Shown here piece after piece: positions 12,244 to 24,399 of a stretch of DNA of 64,000 nt (position 1 is the first letter of the stretch; each line of letters opens with the position of its first letter). The translations under genes and the position numbers were made by a program. The stretch lies in NCBI RefSeq assembly GCF_023343835.1, contig NC_064472.1:10159469-10223468 (forward strand), given 5' to 3'. Origin of the DNA: Lagopus muta. Lineage: Eukaryota > Chordata > Aves > Galliformes > Phasianidae. The notes under the pieces are model-generated. The model made no database searches, was not told the origin of the DNA, and saw nothing but the letters and a program-made list of their open reading frames with translations.

Positions 12244-14649
12244 AGGTACGGACCTTTCAGCTCCTACCTGGTTGGCAGGAATGGGACTAGGCAAAGCCAG
12301 AGCTTTGGGAAGCACACTGCAATCCAACACAGACCCAAAGTGCCTAAGGAAAGTGCACCACAAACAGCACATGGTGCTCTCCTAGTCAAATCCAGCCAGA
12401 TCAACTATCTTCTTGGGCTGCAATCTCTACAGAACAGAATATGTTTTACGTGTATGGAGCCAAGCAAGAGCAGCTTAACTGCTTTGAATCCAGTAGAGGC
12501 ATGCGAGGGACTCATCCAAGTGCTAATTGCTCTTGCACACAGTGAAATAAACCTGTGCAAACACAGTGAAAAAATAAAATTCAACAAAGTTGTTCATCAC
12601 TGAAACCTGGAAAGAACAAAGCAAAAGTATTTCATATATATATAAAATATATGTGGGAAGAAGAAGTAAAAAAGATTTGCAGAACATACCACACCGAGTT
12701 TGGCCAATGTGAGCAGAATGCAGTAGGTGCTAAATACAAAACCTGCATCACTGCAAAGTCATAGATACAGGTTGCTGTTTTTCAAGAAGGACTGCAGAGA
12801 AAACTGGGCCATTCATTATTAAGTTGCAGACCAGCTTTCTCTGACTGTATTCAGGGAGTGTAAAAATCTGTCAGAAAAAAACACAAAACTCAGCAAACCC
12901 TGGTGAAAGAATGAAAGAAAAATCAAAGCCAGTAGTGCTCAGTCCTGCATGGTCTGCCTGTCATTAAACCTCCTTGGTGGCACTGCATCCTTTCTCCATG
13001 GCCAGGCTAGAGCTGGGGTCCTGCTCAGCAATGCACAGATCTGAAAGCCACCATCTCAGTCACACTGCAGCAGAAACAAGAGGGAAAAACAGGATCAAAG
13101 CAGCAGTGACAAGCCTTTGGAACTTGTCAGACAAATGTGTTTTTAGCAGAATCCTGAATGAGCTGATGAAGGGAAGCATTAGTGCCGTCATGCGAAGCAC
13201 ATGATTTTGGAATTCACTAAGCCTTTGATGCAGTGTTAGCACTGCCGTCTCCGTCTCAACCATTAACCATCTGACTGAGAACTAGCCAAATTCCCTCCAT
13301 CCTGGGATCACAGAAATGGAAGGAGTTCGCCACATGTTGCAGGAGACACATGCTAGACAGGCTGAACGCACCAGTCTTGATGCTTCCGTAGAAACTTCCT
13401 TTCTTCTTATTCCAAGTTAGGTTAGAAAGGAAAGGAAAATTTACTTATGGATAAGTGGAACTTGAGTTGGAAGTCCTGCACCTCCTTATGTGACCAGCAC
13501 AAAAGCACCTCAATTTGGATAAAACCAGGAGAGAATTGCGATTGAAGGCCATAGGAAAATGTCACCAAATCTTGCTGGCCATGGCAAAGGGCACAGAGTC
13601 AGCTTTTGTAGCACTATCTCAAATACAAAGTCCCCTCTGAAACTCCAGCTCTCCCTTGTTTGTGGATGGTTTGCAGATTAACTGCACGCTGCAAATGTGA
13701 AGATTCAGAGGTGGCCCATCCACAGACAGGGCTAAGTAAACATCCTTACATTTTGTGTTCTAGGCTAGAAAAACCCCAGCTACTTATTTACAAGTGCCCA
13801 AACTAAGAATCCACCAAGCAAGCCTACATGCTGAAGCAATTCCATCTTCAATCCCCACCCACAGGTGCACCAAGATACTCATGCAGCTCTATGCAGAGGA
13901 AACATGCTGCCCCTTATCCCTGGCTGATGTGAGCAGTGTGGCAGAGCCAGACTGGAGCCAGAGCAGCATTCACACTGACACCTGCCCTATGCAACTCAGC
14001 CTTATGGAGCACATCTCCCTTGTTTTCCTTCTGCTCCTCCTCCTTCTCTTTCTCCTTGCAGCAGGTTGTGCAGGGCTACTGTTGGGTGAGGCTGACATAC
14101 CCTCAGCTTGGCCAGCCCTTGCTGTATGGCTGCTGTCTTTCCAGCTTGAACAGTATTTGGGTGAGACTGTGACTTTGGCACAGCAACCATGACAGGTATG
14201 TTGCTGGCAGACATCTCTGAGGCACAAAAGCATCAGAAGAAACCCTTGGAAATGCTTTACCAGGACTTATCGTGCTGTGAAGTGCTCTTTTTTCACAGTT
14301 TGCCAAAATTCTAATTTGCCAAATGTTTTTTTTTGCTTTACAGGAAGACGACTACAGCTTTGGGAACAAAATCCATGTTGCATGAGGTTCCCCAGGCTGT
14401 TAACCACTAGAATCTATTGTACTCAGTGCTCACTCTGCACAAGGCAAGTTTGATGCACAGGCGAAAGCACAAGCTGAGAGCTCTCCAGCCCAGCCTGGTA
14501 AGCCTGAGATGTTTCCTCCAGGGACTGGATAAGCTGCAAAGTGCCTATCCACAGATCTCTAGGCAGCAGCATCCCAAAATGCAATGACTGCAGGATAAGT
14601 AAATGCCCAGAGCTTCACTCTGGTGTGAAAGTAGGGGCAAAAGGGGCTG
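12244..14649. other. Intergenic sequence, no gene recognised
   Basis: No splice-flanked exon or known motif was found. A hydrophobic, leucine-rich open frame on the plus strand near 13990-14070 comes from a cct/ctc/ctt pyrimidine tract and was not accepted as coding. Confidence 0.4.
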
Positions 14650-14775
14650 AGGACTGTCTGGAAGGGACTCTGAGCAGCCTGATTTAGCTGTAGATGTCTC
14701 TGCTCTTTGCAGAGGAGTAGGACTAGATGACCTTCAAGGGTTTCCTCCAAATAATGATTTTATGGCTCTATGGTA
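14650..14775 (+). repeat. CR1 LINE 3' tip
   Basis: The words ggactagatgaccttcaagg and gattttatggctctatgg correspond to the CR1 ending GGACTAGATGACCTT..GATTCTATGATTCT. It is a short, old plus-strand tail. Confidence 0.6.
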
Positions 14776-16119
14776 ATTTTTGTTGCTTAATGCAGGGCTA
14801 TTGCAGAAAGATTTAATCCTGGACCTTTTTTGAATGCTTCATGTCCGACCATCCTCTCATGCAGATCTAAAAGAACTCAAGGTGAGACTGCTGAACTCTT
14901 ATATGGTTTGTAGCTTGCCATGTAAGGCTGCCTTGAGGAGACAGGAAGGTGTCAGGACTGGATTTCCTTCTGGGTTTCCAGCGAGCTCCAGGTTAGTTCT
15001 AAAGAATCAAATTAGCATGCAAAAAGATAAATGAGATATATTTTGAGAAATGATGTGCCCTCTGTTGTACCTTAAAACTTCCTGCAATTCTATGAAGGAA
15101 ACTAACCACAACAAAAATGGAAAGCCATAACAGATTCCATTAGAATGATAAAGTGACTGAAGATGAAAAACTGAAAAAACAGGGCTCACTCAAAAGCAAC
15201 AGAAAATAAATTCACACTGGAAGCTTACTGGAGAGTCAGTAGATAGTAGAGTCATGAGAGTCATTCAGAGAAGATAATGGCAACAGCAGGAAGACACAGT
15301 GAGTTATCCACACTATCAAGCAGTTAAGGGAAGTTCCCATCCTGAAACCATGTTTTAAGAATAAATGTGATAACTTGCTTCAAGCGAAAGCGTAGCCAGG
15401 TATGTTTCAAAACAAATTAATAAGACAAACAGTAAGTGACACAGATGGCACTTATCCAAGACCTTGGAGGAACCAAACACAGATCGCTCAGCAGCTTTGG
15501 GGCATGCAACCTATTGCTTAACTCAGCCTGAAACCAGAGGAATGACAGAAGGTAAATGAGATGCCTAGGTTGGCTTTTGTTTTTTTTTGCTCTAAGGGCT
15601 TTGGGTAAGTCTGTGGATCTGTGCCTTCTGGGAATTAGGAACAGCACTCCTGGGCATGGACTTTCCTTTCCATGAGCAGGAAAGTTGAACAAAGGGGAGT
15701 AAAATAGCTTGCTCTGGGGAGAAGGTCATGTCAGTCCTGGAAGGAGTTAGGAAACTAGTTCCATGGATGTAGCTGGGCAGAAGGATATACTATAACTGGA
15801 TGCCCAAAACATTTTCAGCAAAGTCTTCCACCAAATGCCTTTAATCCTTCTTCTCTACAGCATGTTCATTCTCAGTTAGTAAAAGGGCAGGAGATACTGA
15901 ATGGAAAGTGGTCAGCACAGAGGGGTTTGCCTCAACAGGATCTGTATTTGGGCTTGTGCTTCCTCCTCGTTTCATAAATAGTCCAGAAAAAGGGTGTGTG
16001 TGGTGACGGGACAAGGCTTGCTGGTCAAAGTGAGGTACTAATCTGGACAGTCAGATGGCAAAGTCACTGCTGGTAGACATAAAGTAATTTACATGGAGAA
16101 GTTCTAAGTACATGAGGAG
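14776..16119. other. Intergenic sequence, no gene recognised
   Basis: No exon or familiar repeat was identified with confidence. The right end may contain diverged CR1-like sequence continuous with the next block. Confidence 0.35.
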
Positions 16120-17900
16120 AGAGTTCAGACAAGTTACCTCACTCAGGGAGGTGGCCTGGGGACTGGCTCTGTGTTTCTCCACTTCTTTCTCAGACAAGAA
16201 ACAGAGCAATTAAGAGCTCCCAGCCACCTCTCACGCTCCTTGCCCTGCAAAGCCTCACCACCATGACAGCCCTCCTTTGGGCGCTGTGTGACAGCTTTAT
16301 GTCTGTACACTGTGGCACCCAGCCTGCACCCAGAGCTGGAGGTGAGGCCGCCCAGCACAGAGGGAACAACGCCTCCCCTCACTGGCTGGCAGTGCTGGGC
16401 CTGAGGCACACAGGGTACGGTCAGCCCTCTGAGCTGCTGGCTCATGTTCAACTTCCCACTAACCAGAACTCCCAGATCCCTTTCCACAGTGCTGCTCCCA
16501 GCTGGCCTCCCTCATTCAGCTAGGTGAGTAGCCTTGCTGTAAGAGGAAATCAATTTAATTAAACAGCACTTTCCCCTTGTGAGCCCATGGTGGCTGTGAC
16601 CAATGTCTGTACTGTTTTCAGGTGCTTTTCAGTAACTCCCAGAATAATCTTTTCCATAGGCATTGAAGTGAATTGACAGGCTTGTCATTATCAGGGTCCT
16701 CTTCCTTGCCCTAGAGAACTGGGACAATATTTCCAGCTTCCATCAAATGGGTTCTCTCAGTGGGGAACTGAAAAATAATTGAAAGGGTTCTTATGATGAC
16801 ATCAGCCAGATCTTTTGAATTGCTAGCACTGAATCCCATAGGGCCCCATGGATTTAGATGCATGTATCTGGAGTAGCAAGTCACACAAGCTGGGAGTTGG
16901 CTGGGAGCTGGTTGTTACTGCAGCCCTGGTCCTCCAGCTCTGGGCTACAGGGGTTCCAGAGCTCATCTTCGGGGTTGAAGACAGAGGCAAAGAAGACATT
17001 AAAGCTCTCTGCCTTTTCTACATCCCTGTTTGCGAGGTGATCTTCCTCGTCGACCAATCTTATCTGTTCCTCTGTGTGCTGCTAACATGTTTAACAAAGA
17101 CCTTTCTCTTGTCCCACTTTGGCATTCTTCAACTTTAACTGGGCTTTCACTACACACATCTTCTCCCTACTCTCTCTGTTCACAAGCAACAGATCTAGGA
17201 AAGCACCTTTTTTTGTCTGTTTCCCTTGTACTGGTACCAAGATATTGTCATCAACATATTTTAGGAATCTCCTGGATCTGTTTGTACCAAATGTGTGGTG
17301 TTCTCAGCTTATGTCTGGCAAGCTGAAGTTTCTCATAAGTACGCTCATAAATTACTCATAAGTACGTCACACGTAATGTGTTTGATCTAGAGATATCTCT
17401 TAGTTCCTTAAAGAACAGTTCATTAGTGTCACTGTGCTGGCTGGGTGGCATATCGTAGGCTCCCACAATGTCATCTGCTTTATTTGCTAATTTCTTATGC
17501 TGTATGCATTGGTGTAGAAACATTTCAAATGTGCTTCATTGCACCTACCACCTTGTGCAGCTGGCTGAAGGATCTCACAGGCACACAGTCCCTCATGTTT
17601 TATTGTGCCAATACATAGCATACTACTAGCAAGCTTAGTTTTATCCCTTTCCTGTTTGGAATCTAGTTTAAATCTCTCTTGATCAGCTCTGCTAACTCCT
17701 GTGCAAAAACCTTTCCTCCCTGTCTGAGAAAAGTGCATCCAACAGATGCCAACAGGCCTGGTGTTGTGCAGACCATCCCATAATCAAGAAACCCAAAATC
17801 CTGCCAGTGACACGAGCCTTGGAGCACATAATGACATCACAGGTTAAAACCCAAACAGATCTAAGTACTTCACTACGCATCATAAATCTGAGGAATTAAT
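16120..17900 (-). repeat. Long, old CR1-type LINE block
   Basis: Several stretches recall interior CR1 sequence read in reverse orientation, beyond the common 3' tail: gaagacagaggcaaagaag, the run around 17040-17160 (gaccaatcttatctgttcct, then aactgggctttcac), and the section around 16240-16510 with aactcccagatccctttcc. The words occur in an order consistent with one minus-oriented copy of about 1.8 kb. The copy is diverged and probably interrupted. The edges are approximate, and the right half (after about 17200) is the least certain. Confidence 0.55.
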
Positions 17901-20900
17901 TGCTTAGAGTTGCTGTGGAGGCAAATAGCCTAGAATTGATCAAAAGCAATGAGATACTTTCATGAAAGAGCAATTCAGCAAGGACTGCTAGAGGTAAGGA
18001 TACTTTGGTCAGGGTGTGACTATCATGGATATTGCTGGAAACATACTAGAGAAAGCATTGCTTTACACCCACATTTTTCCTTAGTCTGTTTGAAGCACAC
18101 TGCACTTACCACCACTGTTGTCAGGATCCATGGCTGGTTTGATCCCTATACACCAGGTAGTAGTTATTGTGCACCAGGATGAGAAGCAAAGCCCTGGCCA
18201 AGTAGTCTGACCTAAATACTGCTGCACAGCAATGCCATACCTTGCAAGCACTTAATCTGCACATCAGCATTAAATCGAAGATGGGAAAGACTGCAACTCA
18301 GATGTGCTGTTACGACACTCCACAGTCACTTGATGTAATCCAGCATGATGCTAAGGACCTTGCAGAGAGTCTGGGCTGAGGGCCAGATGGGCCCTTAAAA
18401 CATATCTGAGGAAGGAAACATATCAGCATACACCATAACATTTTCCAGGAAGAAAGTAAGCAACATCAGGGCTGCCAGTCTTGTGAAAACAGATTGTAAG
18501 CCGTACTGGTCCCTGAGTCAAGTATACCTTAAAGATCTAGGAGAGATGAGGAAAAAGCATAGCTGGGAAAAGGGGAAAAAGAAGGGCTGAGAACAGAAGA
18601 AAGCCCTTTTTTTAGCCAGCCTGACGGTGAGTTGCTGGCTAGATATCTCTATGGCCAAAGACATGCCAGAACCTTGGGCTGGCCAGAGCAAGACTGAGCT
18701 TAGCGGAGTGATGAGCTGAAATGTTTGCAGCCAAGATAATTCAGTTGTAAAGCATGGAAGGAGATAAGAGTGGGGCACAAAATGCTTCTACAAAACCAGG
18801 GAGGCAAAATAGGGAAGTTCTCTAAAGACTGTGCTGAGGCACACACACAGTACCAAGCCTCAGTCAGGGACTCCTAGTTCCTCCAGCTGTAGGGAGCTCT
18901 GCACTGGAGTTCTCCATGCCACCACACAGGGAAATTGTTGTAGGAAACTGCCTCCAGCTGTCTGACAAGAACAGAGGAGGGGCTGGAGAAGAGTATTGAG
19001 AAGGTTGTATGAGTTGAAAAGAACAGGCTCTGACATGAAAGAAAACCAAACGTGCATAGATTACCACAAAGAAGGGTGAACAGAGGCTTTGCTGCAATAA
19101 ATAAGCAAACACCTGTTTAATCACCAGGTATTTAACATGACTATTATATGGAACAATGAAACAATAAAAATGCAGCAGGCACTTTGTCTTTGCATTTAAA
19201 GCAAGTACAGCCTACAGTTTACCAGGTGGTGCTGTCATACATTCTCCAGTTCTGCCATCACTTTTGCAATGCTGCATCCCCAACTAGGGGCCACATATTA
19301 TCCAAGCTACAGGCTCGGGCCCTTCTAGCTCAAATGGTGCTTTATCTCATGGTGATCTAAGGTAGGAAGGACATTGCCTTAGATCAGGAACAGGTCTTGA
19401 TGCTGCACAGAATATCAGCCCTTGCCCAGGCAAACTTCTGAATTTATCTGAGGACATCGTCCTCTCTCTGTTCACCTTCTCTTCTATGTTCATGTGATAA
19501 AATTCCTCCTCCACCTCCAAGCCCTCGGCTTCCTCCAGTACTCCCAGTTGTCATTCCCAAGGATGGCAGAGCTTTCTGACTGCTCTCCCTACCTTACTTG
19601 GGTGCACTCTCTACTTGCACCCCCACCTGGGAGCTGGGAAGACTTCTCAGCCTTCCTCTCTGAGCTCAGCTCCAGTTCCGTGGGGCATGAAATGCAGTAT
19701 TTGGAGGATCTGGAGGCTGCCTCCATTTGCACAGCCAGGCACAGCCTGATATTTACCTTTTTACGTGAGTACCTCTCGTGCAGCTCATCACATCACTATA
19801 ACATGATATGACATGAATGGCCTTCCCACTCTGGCTTACTCAAGTTGCTCTTTGCTTATCATAAGGTATAATTTCTCAAGTTCCACAAGACAAGCAGGTC
19901 CTGTAGGGAATGATATAGGGCAGCTGTTGTGCATCTGTTCCTTTTCAACAACAGTCTTCTTGCCGAAGCACATGAAAGAAATCCTCAGGCTACGTCATCC
20001 TCTTGCAGAGCGCTAAAACTCCAGTGCCTGGCTGGTTCTGAGCTGAAAGCATGGGAGTGAAGACCACACTAGAGATGACAAATTTGTATTTTCTACTTCA
20101 GAATTCAATTGTATTTCCATCTCTTCTCCCAGCTTTTTCTCACTTCTGGCACATGTTTCTCCCCACAACCTTATTTAGATGTTGAGTATCACTGAGTTCA
20201 TTTTAACGCTCCTTCAAACCAGAGCCTCACAGAAACCACCCCAGTGCCTCCAGTGCTGCACAGCCTCCTCAGCATAGCAGCTTCTCACCCTTATCCTCCT
20301 TCGGTTTCCTCCCACCATGCCACAGAAAGAGCAGAAGCAGCAGATGTGGAAGAAATCCATCCTGCCAGCCCAGGCGTGCTGCTTGGGTCTGTGTCAGGTC
20401 TCTGGCTGCCCATGTTGTGATTCCACTTTCCACCAACCACACCAAGGGCAGAATAAATCTGTGATCCATCCGTTCTGGTTTTGGGAAGCTTTCCATCCAG
20501 ACATGCCACTGGATCTTAGCCCTGGGTTTACACTATGCTCTGTGGCACAAAAACTAGGAAAGTTACACAGCAGCTTGGTTCCTGAAATGCACTTCTCGTG
20601 CGTCCCATTTCTGTGCATGAGCAAGTTCTTAGAAATGCCTAGGTTATGATGCAGCTCTACGTGCTGCCCAGAAGGAAGGCACTGAAGTTGCCCAGTGGTG
20701 GAGAAAGCCAAGGAGAACATTGGTAGGGGCCAAGGCTGCCCAGAAAACGCCCCTGGGCTTAGTCAGGAAGATCTGCAAACAGCAGCCTTGGACTGCCTGG
20801 ACTGGTTCTGTCCTGAACAACCTCAAAGCAGCTGCCAAAACCCAGCATGAGGAAGAGAAAGGGTGTGTTAATGCTGCAAGGCAGTGCTGGGAAGAGCCAG

Positions 20901-23900
20901 GACATCAGGCTGAAAGAACCACCGCTTCCAACACATTCCCAGCAGCGCTCCCTTGTGACCACTGCACCACAGAGCTAATATCTGCTGAGAGCACGGGGAA
21001 GAGAAAAAGTCCCGCGGTTAAAGGCAGAGCCACTAGAACCCCTGCAACACGAAGAAGCTTCTGTGGCTGCAGATTGAGCCTGTGTAGCAAGGATGAGGTA
21101 GGACTCTTGACCCAGCGAGGCTGCACCAGGCTATGCACTTTGAATATCCTCTTGTGCACAGGGATATGCAGGGTGCTCTTGCCTGAAGGACACACAAAGA
21201 AGTGAAGTGACATGGGGGGAGATTACTGTTGGCAGTTTTGGACCAGCATTACTGGTCAACCAGCCTTTATCTTCTCCCAGTTTGCTTGTTCAGAAGTAAT
21301 CTGCAGTGATAACACAGTCAAGCCTCTTAACCCTACTGTCCCTTCTTTAAACCACAGACCTAAGCAGTGCATGGCACAAGGGAGAAAGTAAACATCCATG
21401 GTAGCTTTCCCTAATGCAGCTCCATGGGCTATATCTTTTGCCTAGGTCACTCCAGCAAATGTGGGTAGCAAACAGCTTGCTTATTAACACTGCTTCTCCT
21501 AACAAAAAAACAAACTGCACAACTCCATTCCCTGGTGAGCTGGCAGCTGCATTGCTGTAGGCTAGATCAGTGCAGGACAGCCCTGCTCTGGAAATGCCAG
21601 GGCTCTGGCAGGCAATCTGAAGCAAAGGTCTGCCTGAGGAGCTGCAGGTATGCCACCTGGCATAGACTCAAGTGACAATGTTATGTCTGTCACCTGCCTT
21701 TATGTCCCAGAAGAGGCAATGCAGAGCCTTTGCTAGGACCCTGCCACTAGCACATGAGAAGAAAACTCCCTGGTGCCAGCATTTAGAAATAGCCCTGTAT
21801 CTCAGCTACCATCCATGTCCTTATGCAGGCATGGACAGGTTGACTCTGAACAACTCAGAGGTGAAGCCCTGCTGCCAATTACTCTCCTACTAAGAAGATC
21901 CTGTATTTACCATTCACAGGAGCTGTTGGCTGTTCTTCCTTTGCAGTTCATGGTGAAACTGACTGTAGGTAACAGGCACAAAGAAAACACAGAGCTTTTT
22001 GTAAGAACATTAAGAGATTTTTTTTAAAAGATAGAAAACACATAACAAGAAGCACTGCTCTACAACTTCCCAAGCTCTTTCCCCTCAGTGTAAAGAAGCA
22101 TATTCTGCAGCCCAAACTCGCAATGCTTCCCGTGCTTGCAGATGAACAAGAAGAGCTCACTTGTGCTCTGGTGGAGAGGTGGGAGGCAGCAAGCCAGGAT
22201 GACACTGGGCAGGAAATTCCATGTGCACACAGATCTGGTCTCGTGTCAGTTCATGTTCAAATACTGCTGCATTCAACAAAATGGACGCAGCACTTTCATC
22301 CCTTACCACTCAAGCCCAGCTTCCCTTAGCACCCAGGGCAGCAGATATATAGAACCATAAAAGAAAATAAAAAAAACCTGAACAGAAACAGATAGGAAAT
22401 CAGTAGAGGTAGCTGTGAGTGAACACATTATTGCAATATCCAGTTTGCGACTGTTAACAGGTGAGGGGGTCTCCCGGCATGTTAAAGTAATGACGCACAG
22501 GCCGTGAGGCACTGTGAATCTGTGCAGAGTGTGACTGTTCCCATCTTATCCCCTTTGCCTGGATGGTCCATGTACTGCAGTCTCAGCCGCTGAGACCATC
22601 CAAGTGTTGAAGAACATTCACTTCTGCAGGAGTCCTGTCCAAAGGCAAAGTCCCAGCAGAGTGCAGCAAAAAATGTGCAGTAAAAAAGGTTGCTGTATGT
22701 CTGCATATAATCACCCAGCTGTGCAAGGCTCAGCAACACTGGAAGAGGATGTGGCTGAGCCACTCTGACCTGCAAAAAGTCGGGAAACACAACTCAGTGC
22801 AGGACACAGGGACATCCCAATCCAACATGCTTGCAATCATCTATGCATCTGCATAGTTTCCTGTTTCCACCTCATCTCAGACCGTTCTGGGGACATTAAT
22901 ACTCATATAAAAGAATGAAGCAATTGAGTCAAATATTTCGGGGATAGGCCTTTCTCAGGCACCAAGAGAAAGACTAGATCGATCCCAGCTAAAAACCTTT
23001 GCTGTGAGCAGCTCATGAATTTCTGTGAGCTGAACCACACAGGAAGCTCTGGCAAACCTGTGCAGGGCTGAGTCCCACAATGAGTCAGTAGCCAACAGCA
23101 CACTTGTTTGACCTCTTTCACACTGATCTGTTACAAATCTCTGTTTCTCCAGAAGTGTATAATAGCACAAAGGCTGCTTCCTCCGGGCTTCAGCAAATAA
23201 ATAGGGCAGGAGCAGAGCCCACTGGCAGCAAGAGAGAGCTGAGCATCCATTCCATGCTCCAAAAAATTAACACGTAACCAGCTGTCAGAAGGACCTTCCT
23301 GGACCTCTTTCACATACTCCTTTAACTTGCCCAGTTTATCAGAGTACTCAGTTTAGCTGAGTACTGCAGTGTGCAGATATGCTTTCTGATAGTACCCCAT
23401 CCAGCCACAAGCCTTTTGACTGCAGCTTCTATCGTACTGTGGGCTCCCTCCACCAGCTTTATTATTGTACTGAAAGCACACCATGTACCACAGGTACTGG
23501 GAACCCAAACTAATTTGGATTGTTCCCATTTTTCCTGATCTCCCTCTGCCATTGGTCTCTGCAGCTCTGGAACAAATGCTAGCAGTTGCCGTTTTTCTTG
23601 TTCTGCTTTTAAATGGTTGCTGGCCACGAGATGCTCTGTGTGGATTCTGTAGGACAGGAAAGAGCCCTGTAGCTCTCCATTTTCTGGGGAAGCTGCAGGT
23701 GCTGTCTGTCCTTCTGTGTGTAGTCTCGTCTTACCTTGTCCCATGGGCTGTACATCCTCAACGTGGAGGGCTTTACTGCAGCTCTGTACAGGAGCCATTC
23801 AAGGAAGCAGAAGAGGACTGCAGAAAGAAGAGACGGTGTTAGGGGAACATGAAGTGGGTTGCTAGCTGCATCTTAGCCCCTCGTGCTGTGGTCAACTCTT

Positions 23901-24027
23901 TAGGCATGTCAATGAGCCAGGCTCTCCCTCAGCCTACCAATTTCAGTGAACACAGTCTTTATCTCAAGACCACTGAATAACACCTGTGACCCAGGAGCAC
24001 TATTTGTGGAACCCTCCTCTTTCCTGC
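17901..24027. other. Intergenic sequence plus probable 3' untranslated region of the myosin gene
   Basis: No coding exon could be defended. The right part (about 23450-24027) is likely the 3' UTR of the minus-strand myosin-SH2 gene if its last exon ends at 24028. A minus-strand open frame of about 158 codons at 23322-23798 could instead be an extra 3' exon; it has no recognisable domain, and its splice acceptor is unclear. Confidence 0.4.
23458..23463 (-). terminator. Candidate polyadenylation signal of the myosin-SH2 gene
   Basis: AATAAA on the minus strand, about 565 bases beyond the proposed stop codon. Single hexamers are common by chance, so the support is weak. Confidence 0.3.
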
Positions 24028-24399
24028 TCAGGTCAGCTTCACACATCCCACAGTAGCTGTATGTGCTGGAGCTATGACACCCTTGCTCACTTTCTGGATT
24101 TCTTGCATTGCTGTGTGTATGGAAGAATGAAGGCGAGGAAAAGCCCGCTGGTTGTCTCCCTCCTTGGTTGACATTTGCTTTTTTCTGCCTTTGTCCAGGC
24201 TCTGTTGCTCTTGGCAATTTTTGGTCCTCCTGAACCACAGTGGTCTGAGAATCGTATTTGCTTCTGCCTGCAGAGTGGACTTGCCAGTGGGAGGTCCTGG
24301 AGAACAGGGCTGCTCCTTGGGAAGGCTCTCCTCTGTGCTCGTGGAGTGTGTCAGTGTGAGGCACTCCAGGGCTTCATAATCCAGACTCTCACTGCTTTT
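24028..24399 (-). CDS. Myosin-SH2 exon 28: candidate terminal exon
   Basis: A good acceptor (TTCCCTCAG) at 24401-24400 follows the phase 0 end of the SH2 exon. The frame reads [14 protein letters not shown] to a TGA at 24028, adding 123 residues. Y953 in LDYEAL could be a phosphorylation or SH2-docking site. A second possibility is a donor at 24090-24089 (CAGAAA|GTGAGC), which would leave 103 codons here and put the true end further left. An overlapping frame ending at 23909 is also open but does not fit the incoming phase. The C-terminus is the least certain part of the model. Confidence 0.6.
   Translation of the reverse strand, partial: KSSESLDYEALECLTLTHSTSTEESLPKEQPCSPGPPTGKSTLQAEANTILRPLWFRRTKNCQEQQSLDKGRKKQMSTKEGDNQRAFPRLHSSIHTAMQEIQKVSKGVIAPAHTATVGCVKLT

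Noticed and set aside
13794-14192. Plus-strand open frame with a hydrophobic leucine run
   Set aside because: The leucines come from a pyrimidine tract of ctc/ctt repeats. No splice-flanked partners or conserved residues were seen.
20720-21205. Plus-strand open frame of 161 codons
   Set aside because: Cys- and Thr-rich without known motifs, no clear splice context, and an equally open opposite strand.
23909-24364. Alternative reading frame for the last myosin exon ending at 23909
   Set aside because: It does not match the phase 0 junction leaving the SH2 exon; the other frame does.
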